Source of the DNA: Plakobranchus ocellatus | Lineage: Eukaryota > Mollusca > Gastropoda > Plakobranchidae | Direction: 5' to 3' | Assembly: GCA_019648995.1 (NCBI GenBank) | Contig: BLXT01005681.1 | Span: forward strand, 303,895-324,208 | Length of the DNA stretch: 20,314 nucleotides | Shown: one piece after another, positions 1 to 9,392 of the stretch | Layout of the letters: each line of letters begins with the position of its first letter | How positions within the stretch are numbered: position 1 is the stretch's first letter | The notes under the pieces: generated by a model | Seen by the model: only the letters and a program-made list of their open reading frames with translations | The model's database searches: none | Told to the model about the DNA's origin: nothing | Made by a program: the position numbers and the translations under genes

Positions 1-214
1 GGGGGGGATATCATCATAGATAAAAATGAAGGAATGCTAGTAGGTAGCTGAAAAAATGAGAAATTATTATTTTTATTGCTTTGTTAAACTATGCATGTTC
101 ACCACAATGTCCGATGTGTGGAACAAAAAAAAAAAATAAGCACAGAAAGTTGTGCATATGTTACTGATATTCATGAAACTTATTTTATTTATTTCCTTGT
201 ATTTGTATCTCTAG

Positions 215-286
215 CTGCCATTCCAGGCACTGAAGAAGCACTTAAAGAACAATGATCAAGGACTTTGTTCTTTTAGTGTTAACTAA
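215..286 (+). other. Candidate 3'-terminal exon of an unknown host gene
   Basis: A pyrimidine/T-rich tract ending in CTCTAG at 209-214 looks like a splice acceptor. Two frames are open after it. One gives AIPGTEEALKEQ and stops at 253-255. The other gives LPFQALKKHLKNND and a short tail and stops at 284-286. Either could be the last few codons of a gene that begins before the window. No family is recognised. AT-rich DNA with several AATAAA signals follows, as expected of a long 3' untranslated region, but a chance acceptor is equally possible. Confidence 0.18.
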
Positions 287-1026
287 AATTTGGTATTGTC
301 ACTTCAACTCCAAGTCATTTGTGAATTCGTAAAACGATTTACCCTAGCAGAATTAGACTTTACAACAGTACATATCTTTGTATTCAGCACAAATATCTTG
401 TCTTTTTGGAATGAAAAATCAATCATATTCTTTAAGTTCTCTATTACCACTGCCTCAAAATATTCTTAATGAAGCAAAAATAACTTCATACCATTTCAGA
501 TAGACTGCCACAATGAGGAATAAAGGTCACCGACTTAAACATGTTCTGTTCTTTTTTTTTATATCAGCTAGCTGTGAAGAGGCTGTAGAGAAAAACTGCA
601 ATTAGAGAAAATGCATTGCAAAATGTATTATTCTAATTGTATTGATAGTCAACCCTGGTTGCCGCCAGAGGTACAGACCAACCTCCAGTTTTATGTGGTA
701 TGACGTGACCCCTGATCCTCTGCTTTGTCTGGCTTTTTTTAAACAAACAGATGTATCAGACAGACTTCAAATTCTCTACTTATCTTTTCATGCTTGAAAA
801 AAAAAAGATTTTTTTTTTACTATTGGAAACAAGCATTGTTAGAAAAAAAATCACTCTATTTCTTTTTATGATTAGAAAAAGCATGTTGAACAATGTATTT
901 AAAGGTTTTGTGAATTGAAGAACAATAAATTTCCCAAGTTATGTTTACACACAACGCTGCAAAAATGTGCCAAGAGACTATGAGATTTCTGTAAAAGAGG
1001 TTAAAAATCTTAAAATTTTTTTTAGC
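287..1026. other. AT-rich stretch without recognisable genes
   Basis: This stretch is dominated by A/T runs, for example around 551-559, 797-819 and 843-850. A slightly GC-richer patch lies at 650-730. I see no reading frame with family similarity, no RNA gene and no clear repeat. It could be 3' untranslated or intergenic DNA. The left edge of LINE copy A closes it. Confidence 0.5.
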
Positions 1027-2320
1027 AAAAGAATAGATAAACAGAAAAATCAAAATAAAATGCAATGCAGGGTAAGACGAATGGATAATAAACAATGTCA
1101 GGAAATAGAGAAAAAACTAATTAGAGAAGCACATTCATGCGTGCTGAATAAAGGACGTCAGTGGTAAGAAAATCAAATGCAGTTTCCCTGGCTGCATCAA
1201 ATCAAAATACAGAACAATGTTGATGGAAAAGACGGAAATACTGAATAGATGGTCAGAATATGTTGAGGATCTTTTTAGAGATGATATGTGCAAAAAAATA
1301 AAGTAAAACATGTGGAGCTGTTTCGTATGCTAGAAAAATTAGACATTGATGCGAAAGATCTGAGAGTAATTAGAAATTTATACTGGGATCAGACTGCATC
1401 TGTAAGAATTGAAGAAGAACATAGTGATTTCAAATCCATCAAAAGAGATGTGAGGCAGAAATGTGTAATGTCTGATCTTTTTAACCCATATCATGAAATA
1501 AACTTAAGGATTTTGATGATATTTCATGCTTAAAAATAAATGGAGGGAACCTTAATTATCTCAGGTATGCAGCTGATACAGTTTTAAAAGCAACTCCAAA
1601 AACATTTAGATACTAGTTATAGAGAGCAAAAGAATGGGCCTGTCTTTGAATGTAAAGAAAATGGAATGTATGGTCATCTCAAAGAAATCCTCTAACTCCT
1701 AGTGCAATCTCGTTAGCAAAGACGAACAAATCAAACAAGTCACAAAATGCAGATATCTAGGTTACCTGATAACATCAGATGGTAGAAGCACAAGTGAATT
1801 AAGTAAAAGAACTGCTATGGCCAAAGATGCATTAAAAAAGATGAAACCAAAACTGGCAAATAGAAAAATAAGTATGAAAACCAAAATAAGGGTAATGAAA
1901 ACATAGGTATGGTCAGTGCTTTTGTATGGTAATGAGTGTTGGACAATAAACAAGGAAACAGAAAAAACTAGAGGCAGTAGAGATGTGATTTATCAGAAGA
2001 ATGATGAGGATATCATGTAGGCCTACAGAAAAAAAAAGTCCAATGAATTAGTACTGAAAGAGGTAAGACAGAGGCTACGATAGTCGGCCATATTGCGGAC
2101 ACAAGTGCTTAGAATACTTAGCATTCACTGGAAAGATTGAAGGTAAACGCAGTAGAGGTAGACAGAGAATAAATTTTATTGAAAGTCTCAAGTCATGGGC
2201 AATAGGCAACAGGCAATGGTAGCAATAGCATCTTAATGAGGTTAACTGACAATAGATTTGAGGGGAGAAACATGATCGCCAATGTCTGTTCCAGTCAAGG
2301 TACGAGATGATGAGGATAAG
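1027..2320 (+). mobile_element. RTE (BovB-like) LINE, copy A, 5'-truncated and internally deleted
   Basis: This segment aligns by eye with the 3' half of the longer LINE copy at 11210-14400. Shared blocks include AAAATGCAA at 1057 and 12640, the GGTCAGAATATGTTGA block at 1250 and 12840, and the block around the catalytic motif. Similarity starts near 1027, so the endonuclease half is missing, which is typical 5' truncation for LINEs. It ends near 2320 in a degenerate GATGATGAGGAT tail, the counterpart of the (TGA)n tail of copy B. Relative to copy B it lacks roughly 490 bp around position 1290, covering the fingers and part of the palm of the reverse transcriptase. It also lacks a few codons near 1586 and about 35 bp near 2062. 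RTE clade assignment rests on the protein style of copy B. No target-site duplication was identified. Confidence 0.85.
1309..2190 (+). pseudogene. Reverse transcriptase remnant of LINE copy A
   Basis: The intact enzyme copies element RNA into DNA at a nicked chromosomal target. The first readable piece (about 1309-1530) contains ELFRMLEKLDIDAKDLR, then a motif-B-like DVRQKCVMSDLFNPY. The catalytic YADD box reads YAAD at 1566-1577 (GCT where copy B has GAT), so an essential aspartate is lost. In another frame follow GLSLNVKKMECMVISKK, a YLGYLITSDG block near 1756, an in-frame TAG at 1904-1906, VWSVLLYG, and the basic C-terminal GKIEGKRSRGRQR near 2133. Several frame changes and stops separate these pieces. 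Motif A (FIDYS...FD) is absent because of the internal deletion. The remnant cannot be functional. Confidence 0.85.
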
Positions 2321-2763
2321 AATAGTATACACATTTTTTTTTTCTTCTAATTCTTTTGTTTTTAATGAAATCCCAGGGGAGAATATTACTTGCTGAAGAA
2401 ATGCTGCAATGAATACCTTATAAGTGAAGTTAAAAAGAAACAATTTTCACAAACATGCATTCATTTGTAATGAAAAAACTTAAAATATCTAGATAAAAGT
2501 CAAAGTATCGAAATTCAATTTAAGGTTGTTTTTTTTTTTTTTTGTTATCGTCTTTCAAGTATGCAAGCTGCCTATATGCTGCTTTGTAGTTGCTACATCA
2601 GAATTTACAATGAGCAATAAAATTGTTTTAAAGAAAAGTGGATTTTTTTTCTTTATTACAAAGAAGGAAGGAAATGGAGCTAAAAACCAAAGGAACAAAA
2701 ATTTCATTGCTTGAATTGGAAGGAATAAACCCTAATTTTTTTTTACAATTTATAAATAAAATG
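2321..2763. other. AT-rich spacer between LINE copy A and the MITE
   Basis: No coding signal is visible. The stretch contains poly-T runs (2335-2343, 2528-2543, 2642-2650) and an AATAAA at about 2615. Short open frames here are low-complexity and match no family I know. Confidence 0.5.
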
Positions 2764-2849
2764 CAGTGGAAACCTCATTATTCGAAGTGCCAGGGAATAG
2801 ACCAAACCTTTGAATTCTGAGACTTCGAATCATTTAATTCGAAAATAGG
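2764..2849 (+). repeat. Left terminal inverted repeat of the pogo-like MITE
   Basis: The outermost 12 bases match the reverse complement of the right end with one insertion. Three TTCGAA/AATTCGAA-type motifs follow in the same arm, the usual repeated transposase-binding-like pattern of pogo/Tigger ends. The inner boundary is approximate. Confidence 0.6.
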
Positions 2850-3051
2850 GGTTAAAGAATACCACTATTTATCAAACCTACATTCGGCACCCCACTTTCC
2901 TCTCCTCACCCTAGTTTGACCCCCTCCCCACTCTCACATTGTTATTGATGGCACTCCTGGCGTATGCCAGCTTCGTTAAAACGGTGATCGGCACTGCTTT
3001 GGGAGTGGCAAGAGGAAAACAATTTTTTTTTCTCATTATGTTTTGTGGCCA

Positions 3052-3197
3052 TGGAGACTTTCAATTACGAGAATAGACTTTCTTTGACTTCGAATAATGA
3101 GTTTGAACAAAGCCAAAGAAAAAAAAAACTCAGATCACGAATACTTCAATTTATGAGAAATTCGAATAATCAGACTTTGGTTTTTGAGGTTTCACTG
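3052..3197 (-). repeat. Right terminal inverted repeat of the pogo-like MITE
   Basis: Read on the minus strand this arm starts CAGTGAAACCTC and then carries GATTATTCGAAT and a CATTATTCGAAG block, mirroring the left arm. An internal A-run at 3119-3128 and point changes blur the inner boundary, which is approximate. Confidence 0.55.
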
Positions 3198-6140
3198 TAT
3201 TCATCTGATAGCACATTCTTCATCATGAAGGTCTATGATGTTTTTTTTTTTTTTAAATGCTGTTCAACTGTATCTTTAAGAGAAGCTTGAATGAAACATT
3301 TAACTGTTATCCTTAAGACATTGCATTATTTCCAATTAATATTCAATGTATTAATGAAGTTAACCAGAACAAACTAGTGAGAAGTCCCTGTGGCTACTTT
3401 TGCACCAAAGCCCTTTAAAATTGTACTGACTCACAAAGGTCATAAAATCTAAATTTTTAAACTATTTACAGAATTGAGATAGAGGCATACTTTTTCAAAA
3501 ATAAAAATCTGTTTGAGTAGAGGAAAATCATGCTCTTAATTAATATTTCCAAAATATGATTTGTTATTAGTTTACACAGTGGCCTTACATTACTCACAAA
3601 TTATTTCCTATCAAAGCACTTTTGTCTTCTGTTGTATTATTTATAGGTATATTGCAAACTCCATGTGGATATGTTTTTTTAACAAGTTAGTTGAAACTAG
3701 TTCATTCCATTACAGGTCATCTTTATGTGCAATATAAATTTAGACAATAATGAATGCAATAAAAATGTGTCAAAGACTATTGTGTTTATTTTTATGTAAG
3801 CAAACCTTCATAGCTGCCAATCTTCTGTTTTTAACTGTGATTGCCTGAGTTTTTACCCTTCGTTTAGGTTGCATTTGATGCTGAGAAAATATCGGCTGAA
3901 CAAACACACCTCTTCCTTTGAATTGATCTTGATCCACTTATGTCTTATGGCTAGTCCTAGTCTTATGACTGAGTCCGATGTTGCATGTGATATGATTGAG
4001 AAAAAAGAGAATCACTCTGCATTGTTTTTTTCCAAAAAATTGAAACGACAAATACTTTGGCACCAAATTGTTTTCACATCAAGTTTTCATCTAATCAAAG
4101 CATAGAAAATGCAATCTCTTTAAGATATATATAAGTAACAAGTATGTTTCAACCTTTCTCTAGCTACCTGTGGCCTTTGATACCGGTAGTTGAAATTAAG
4201 ACATGCCTCCTTCACTAACTTGAACTAGTCCTGAACTCTGAAGTATCTTTTCTTTTGTGGGAGCAAGTCTGCCACTAGCATGTACATGAAGATAACCTAA
4301 AACCTGGTAGCTCCTATGACATGCCATGAGACACTCAGTGTTAAATTGAGTCTTGAGCTTGCAAAGTAAAGAGAGAAACGATGCTAATGGAGCTTGGGTG
4401 TATTTTTCTGGCATGTTTTTTTTATTTTTTTGTTTTGTTTTGAAACATCTAGTTTACAGTGACATATTACCTCCATAAATTCTTTAAGAAAAGGTGTGAT
4501 GCAGTTTTATAAAATGAATCGGATTGCAGATATGCATGTTTTACTTTATTAAATGAAAATTTTAAACTTGATGGGTACAATTATTCCCTCTTGTTGTGCA
4601 GAGCATTCATTAGATATATACCTACTGTACAGAAAGTAATGATATGAGGGTTTTCATGTTGTTGTTCTTTTTTTTTTTGTTTATCTGAATTCAGTCAAAT
4701 AGATAGGGAACTCGGCTAATATTTAGGGAGTCCCACACAATAATAATGACAGCATTTTTAAACATTTTCATAATGTAGGCCTATATCTTTTTATAAGGGT
4801 AAAGTATAAATATTGGCTTGCAACCACATGCATAAGTTGCCACTGTCGTTCCATAACTCTCAAAATATCAAAAACATCAATCATATGTAAAGTCATACAC
4901 AAGAATATTATAATCTTTTGTGTGTGTTTGTAATGATCATGTGCTTCACTTTCATTTACCTTAAAGTAAGTATTTTATTTAACCAGATACTCCATATGTG
5001 AATTTCAAATATTTTGTCTTAAACTTATTTAAAAAAAGAAAACATTCTTGTAGCGATAACTTTTTCCTGGCCTCAGAAATGGTAGTGTGAAAAGCTATTC
5101 CTAGCTGCAAATATGAAAGACTTCCATTTTAAGAGGAATTTGAATTGCTAAAAAAAAGTTCACAAAAAAGAATTGTATGTTTCAGCTGTATGCTCTGACA
5201 GTTCTTAAGCAACGAAATATGTTTGAATGTAATAATAATTTATTGAAAAGGTCACAGAGTGTTTTGTTTTAAATTTTGTGTAACCTCTTTGTATTTTGTG
5301 TTTTTACTAAGATTATTAATAAACATGCTTAATGATTTGAAAATAATGATGATATTGTGTGAATTTATGCTTATGAAAAGTATCAACATGGAATATTTTT
5401 TTTTTAAATAAGGCAGTACATAATAATCCTAGAGCAACTGTATTGATATTTTATTAGAGAGAAGCTGATTCTTTTTTCATTTTCTTTTCTTTCTTTGGTT
5501 ATCATTTTTGACATAAACTTTTATTTCTTTTTCCACTGAAGACCTTGCCATATGTAAGAACAAAGTCATTATCAAATTGCATATCTACACGACTGAATTC
5601 AAGCCAAAATTCTAAAGTGAAAAAGTAAAAGTACCATTGCTTCACAAACAGAGAGTCTATAACAGGTCTATAAAAAGTTCTGTACTGAAGAAATTAGTTT
5701 TTCTTACTTTTCTGGTTTAGGATTTTTGTTTAAAGTCAGACATGCAGAACTGCAGCTCGTCTCATTTTTTAAGATGATTCATATGAAACTGAAGGATGAT
5801 TATTTTCATAGTTATAATCAGTGAATTTTTCCATCTACTTCATTTTTTATGATTTTTTGGAAGAAGCATCAATGAAATGTATCATGTATATTTCTGTTTT
5901 AAATTGTGAAGTTATTTATTCATACAGAAATGATTTAATTGGGGACGCATCCTTATTCCAGTCCTGATAAATGGATAGTCACAGTTAATGTCATAATTGT
6001 AGTCAGGTTGTAAAGTTAGTTGCCTGTCAAATGAGTGTTTAATGTTACTCATGAAAGAGAAGTGAAGAAATACCCTCTAGCTTGCTATGTGAATGTTTGC
6101 AATCTGGCGTAGATCCAAAAGATTTAAGTCATAAACCGTT
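3198..6140. other. Long AT-rich noncoding stretch, possibly 3' untranslated DNA
   Basis: No protein family, RNA gene or long repeat is recognisable over about 2.9 kb. Short open frames at 3869-4105 and on the minus strand at 4196-4414 have no recognisable domains. AATAAA signals occur at about 3759 and at 5318. A TAGGCCTA-type palindrome lies near 4776. The composition is what one expects of a long animal 3' untranslated region or an intron. Confidence 0.45.
5318..5323 (+). promoter_or_regulatory. Candidate polyadenylation signal AATAAA
   Basis: AATAAA sits in TTATTAATAAACATGC and is followed within about 35 bases by a TG-rich run (ATTGTGTG near 5353), the usual order for a cleavage and polyadenylation site. 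It would end a plus-strand transcript, perhaps the one with the candidate terminal exon near 215. AATAAA is common in AT-rich DNA, so this is weak. Confidence 0.25.
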
Positions 6141-6142
6141 GC

Positions 6143-6195
6143 TGGACGATGGGAGCGTCCAATAGTTTGTAAAATTCACAGTACTGGACGCCAGT
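6143..6195. repeat. Pair of adjacent short hairpins sharing CTGGACG
   Basis: TGGACG (6143-6148) pairs with CGTCCA (6156-6161) across a 7-base loop. ACTGG (6183-6187) pairs with CCAGT (6191-6195) across a 3-base loop. Both contain CTGGACG and the patch is GC-richer than its surroundings. It may be the remains of a small transposon end. No wider inverted repeat was found. Confidence 0.4.
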
Positions 6196-7130
6196 GTAAG
6201 ATGGGTTTGTTCTGTTTCTATTAATTTGTTTTGATTTTTATACTCACAAATTGTTCCAAAACTACTTTAATTGCCCCGGGACTACTTCCTTCACGTTTTA
6301 AATTACACAATTTATCTGATTGTTTTGTGTGAGAAAAAAAAACTTAACGGTTTAAGAGTTAAAAGATGGTAAAAGCAATTTTCAGTGATATGAAAGAACT
6401 GAAATTTTTAATCAAGCTTTTCTATCTATGATAAGAGAGTTATCAAAGCAGACAATCCAAGTCTAGTTCTTTGTCTTATTCAACAAAACCATTTTAAGAG
6501 TTCATATTTTGCTTAGAGCATATTAGATGTAACATTGCATTGTCATAGTGCTTTGATTATCATAATTAAAAAAAAAAATGTTTATAACTTTGAACATGGA
6601 GATTGTTCATCTACACTTCACAAAATTATAGCAGCACCTGATCACTAAGTGATATTTAAATTCAAAGGCATGTTTATTAATATGTCCATATCACAATGTC
6701 TAGTCTTATCAATATGTGCTTTTAGAATATCATCTGAAAACCATATTATTCTCTCTGTTTCAAGTGGTATCGGTTACAAGAAAGAGAAATAACATTCTGA
6801 AACATAAAATGCAGATTTTATTGATGTATAGAATGATGCTTCGGAGTATGTCCCTTTATTGCAAGATTCTTTAATATTTTATCTCAAGAAAGTGTTGTGA
6901 TAGACAATCGCACATGAAATTAATTGCAATAATTATTATTTTTTGTTGGTGTTTTTCGTTTAGCTCTAGGTCTTACTTTGTTTGTACATCTGTAGATAAA
7001 TTGGATCAATCTTTTTGAGGAATATTAGTTTTTGTTTTTATTTAGACTTTGCATTTGTAGCTTTTTTTCCCCATTGGGTCTGATTATCATTTTATATATT
7101 TCTTTTTTCACACAATCTGACTCTTTCCCT
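6196..7130. other. AT-rich noncoding stretch
   Basis: Nothing gene-like is visible. The stretch has scattered A and T runs, a CCCGGGAC patch near 6277, and no recognisable repeats longer than a few bases. Confidence 0.5.
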
Positions 7131-7262
7131 TTCTTTCTCCATCTTTACCTTCTACTTAATGTCTCTCTCTCTCTCTTGATTTCTCTCTGCCTCTCTTCCT
7201 CTCTTTCTCTCTCTCCTGATTCCATGTTCTCTACTCTTCTCCTCAGTCTATCTCTCTGCCCT
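7131..7262 (+). repeat. Pyrimidine-rich (TCTC/TTCC) degenerate simple repeat
   Basis: The plus strand is very largely C and T, with CTCTCTCTCTC cores near 7162 and 7207 interrupted by CTTCC and CTGCC units. The open frame across it reads as Leu/Ser-rich low complexity and should not be called a gene. Confidence 0.8.
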
Positions 7263-8485
7263 ATGTCCACTTTTGTTTGGCTTCATGTGATTTGCCATAG
7301 AGAGGAGAGTTAATAGCAATCAGTTGTAGAGATATAGCAAGAGATTTGAAAAATTTTTAAATGTCAATTATTATAAAATAAAATTAGCAAGAAACAGTTC
7401 TCTCTTTTTTTGTTTGTTTAGGCTTAATAATGTTACAATCCCCTCAATCTTCTCCAAATGCCTAGTTATACATAGCCATTCCATTTTTACTGATTTATTT
7501 ATCCGAAATTATTATTAAGTATCTTGGCTTCAGAGAAATTTTCATGGAAGCAGTTACAGAGATTTTGTTTGAAAAGCATTCAAACGTGTCACCATGACTT
7601 GTAATATATTTGCATTTAAAATGTTTGCAAAGTAATATATTAATAGAAAAAAAGAGAAGAAGTAAGATCTATACCAATGCCTAAAACTGCCTGCAATTTG
7701 AATTAAGTAGCAGTGTGCTTCAATACTGTTTTCCACTTATGCTGTTGTATGTAATTTTATGAAGTAATGCCTTTATTTATACTTACAATATTGTATAAGC
7801 TATTTTGACTTAACTCTAAGATGTAACTTTGATAGAGAATTTTGTCCTGAAACCTGCAGTTTCTGTTGGGGGCTCAGAGTCATCCCTGATGCCCAAACTA
7901 GTTAAAACCAAAAAGCTCAAGGAGATGAAAAAAAAAGCTTTGGTGGTGAAAAAAAAATATGGACAAACCTTTGAAAAGAGAGAATTAATCTTTAAATGAC
8001 CTCTTGCTGGTCCAGTCAGAATTAAAAACATAAATCTGGCATCAGTAATAATTATAACAATAGTTAATTCTGCCATTGATTTTATGAAACAAGGTTTAAA
8101 GTCCCAAATTAGGTAAATATGTCTAGATCTACTTATTCTTTTTAAATCCCTGTTTCACATTAGAGTTTTTCTATCTGGGCCTCTCTATACTGTATTCTAA
8201 AAGGTAAAGAGCAGCTTGAAGAAGTACTCAAGAGTCGAAAAGAATCTTTCAAAGAGTGCATACATTTTTTGCCATTATATTATCCAAACTAGCCCAATGA
8301 CACGTCAGACTTTTGTCCAAAAAACGCAGGGTTGTTTTGATACTTTTATCCAGCACAACCATAGGCTCTCAGATGATTACGTGTAAAAAAAAAAAATGTT
8401 TTGTTATGTAAGCATGTATTTTCATTACTTGACTGACTGTGTATGAATTATGATGTTATTTTGTAATCATTATTTTACTATGCCA
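7263..8485. other. Noncoding stretch without recognisable features
   Basis: No family match on either strand. A short plus-strand reading near 8203-8288 (KGKEQLEEVLKSRKESFKEC) looks protein-like, but it has no convincing splice signals or ATG. A minus-strand open frame at 7816-8076 has no recognisable domain. An A-run lies at 8386-8396. Confidence 0.45.
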
Positions 8486-8602
8486 ATTATTATTATTATT
8501 ATTATTATTATTAATAATAATATCATCATTATTATTGTTGTTGCAGTTGTTGTTGTTGTTGTTATCATCGTCATTATTATTACTGATATCATCATCATCA
8601 TT
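8486..8602 (+). repeat. Composite trinucleotide microsatellite (ATT)n-(TTG)n-(ATC)n
   Basis: About ten ATT units pass into AATAAT, then ATC and ATT units, then a run of TTG units (about 8536-8561), then ATC/ATT and a final ATCATCATCATC. Units are related by single-base changes (ATT, TTG, ATC), so the block probably grew from one trinucleotide tract by slippage and substitution. The isoleucine/valine-rich open frame over it is an artefact of the repeat. Confidence 0.92.
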
Positions 8603-8741
8603 CTAATTTTTTTGAATATTACAATCATTGTGTCATTTTTTTTTTTAGTTTATTTAAGCAAGAAAATTATATCAAAGGTATTTATTTGGAGTATTTATTA
8701 TGGAATAAAAATCTTTTACTTTTAATTTTGTCCTGCCTTCC

Positions 8742-8744
<3 letters not shown>

Positions 8745-8818
<74 letters not shown>
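8745..8818 (+). repeat. (TC)n microsatellite, about 37 uninterrupted units
   Basis: The repeat is perfect TC for about 74 bases, followed by a degenerate CCCCCTCTCCCTCTGCCCCC tail to about 8838. Long perfect homopurine-homopyrimidine mirror repeats of this size can form triplex DNA and are prone to length change. Open frames across it on both strands (Leu-Ser or Arg-Glu repeats) are not genes. Confidence 0.97.
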
Positions 8819-8820
<2 letters not shown>

Positions 8821-8838
8821 CCTCTCCCTCTGCCCCCC

Positions 8839-9390
8839 TTTTATATGTCTCTGTATCTCTTTCTCGCCTATTCTCCTTTCTTCTTATAATTTCATTAATT
8901 AAATTGAAAGTAAATCTGTGTAACAAAGTTTTTTTCCAATGTTAATTGGAAAGTATTCGAAATCATAAAAGTCTCTAAGAGATTTCTGTACCTATTGTTG
9001 CACTTTGCTTCTGGCTTCACCTCTGTTTTTTATATGGTCAACCTAGTTGTAGAAATAATTGTTTTTTTGTGTTAACTCTTTTGTGTAGAGTTTTGAGTAG
9101 CATCAATTATATGTTAGTTACTTTGCTGTATTTAAGTCAGCATATTCAAAAGAACCAACAGAATGATCACTTTGTGAAAAAAAAAAAAAAAAACACAATT
9201 TGGGCTCCTTGTCAATATTTTCCCAATCATATTTGATTGTGGTGTTGCACATTCTCTTTGTTTCTATAAGTGTCTAGCAATTAAATAAAGCATCTGTTCC
9301 AAAATATCGATAAAAATCCTTTTTGTGACACCTAGCACTTATTTTTTTTCATTTTTATTTATTTTTTTTTTTTTGGAAGGGGGGGAGTTG
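8839..9390. other. AT-rich stretch with a polyA-signal-like motif
   Basis: No gene is recognised. A perfect A-run occupies about 9177-9193, and a T-run followed by a G-run occupies about 9362-9386. AATAAAG at 9284-9290 follows TTCTATAAGTGTCTAGCAATT and resembles the end of a 3' untranslated region on the plus strand. There is no clear TG-rich element downstream. Confidence 0.45.
9284..9289 (+). promoter_or_regulatory. Candidate polyadenylation signal AATAAA
   Basis: AATAAA occurs in TTAAATAAAGCATCTG. It lies shortly before the composition shift at about 9380, where GC-richer DNA with repeats begins, so it could mark the end of a transcription unit. There is no transcript evidence. Confidence 0.22.
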
Positions 9391-9392
9391 AA

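Larger units (their letters stand above)
2764..3197. mobile_element. Pogo/Tigger-type non-autonomous transposon (MITE), 434 bp
   Basis: The left end reads CAGTGGAAACCTCATTATTC and the right end is its approximate inverse: the reverse complement of the right end begins CAGTGAAACCTC and continues to a CTGATTATTCGAAT block. CAGTRGAACCTC followed by TTCGAA-type repeats is characteristic of pogo/Tigger members of the Tc1/mariner superfamily. The right end is followed by TA (3198-3199), the expected target duplication. The left flank is TG (2762-2763), one change from TA. TTCGAA or TTCGAAT motifs recur on both flanks (2782, 2824, 2838, 3088, 3161), so the long terminal inverted repeats are degenerate. 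There is no room for a transposase and none is readable. It would have been moved in trans by a full-length relative. Confidence 0.72.

Noticed and set aside
967-1167. Plus-strand 66-codon frame at the left edge of LINE copy A
   Set aside because: It starts in unrelated flanking DNA and runs into the LINE, so it is not a gene of its own.
3868-3921. Acceptor-like CTTCGTTTAG followed by VAFDAEKISAEQTHLFL and a stop
   Set aside because: It reads like a short exon, but there is no branch-point support, partner exon or family match. It is too short to call.
7032-7313. Plus-strand 93-codon frame, Leu/Ser-rich
   Set aside because: It lies over the degenerate TCTC tract. There is no domain and its composition follows the repeat.
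7816-8076. Minus-strand 86-codon frame
   Set aside because: Hydrophobic segments arise from poly-A runs on the plus strand, and no domain or start context supports it.
8203-8288. Charged peptide KGKEQLEEVLKSRKESFKEC in an otherwise noncoding stretch
   Set aside because: It has no ATG, no convincing splice sites and no recognised family. A run of about 28 codons is expected by chance.
8450-8926. Long open frames on both strands rich in Ile/Val, Leu/Ser or Arg/Glu
   Set aside because: They are translations of the ATT/TTG/ATC and TC microsatellites.
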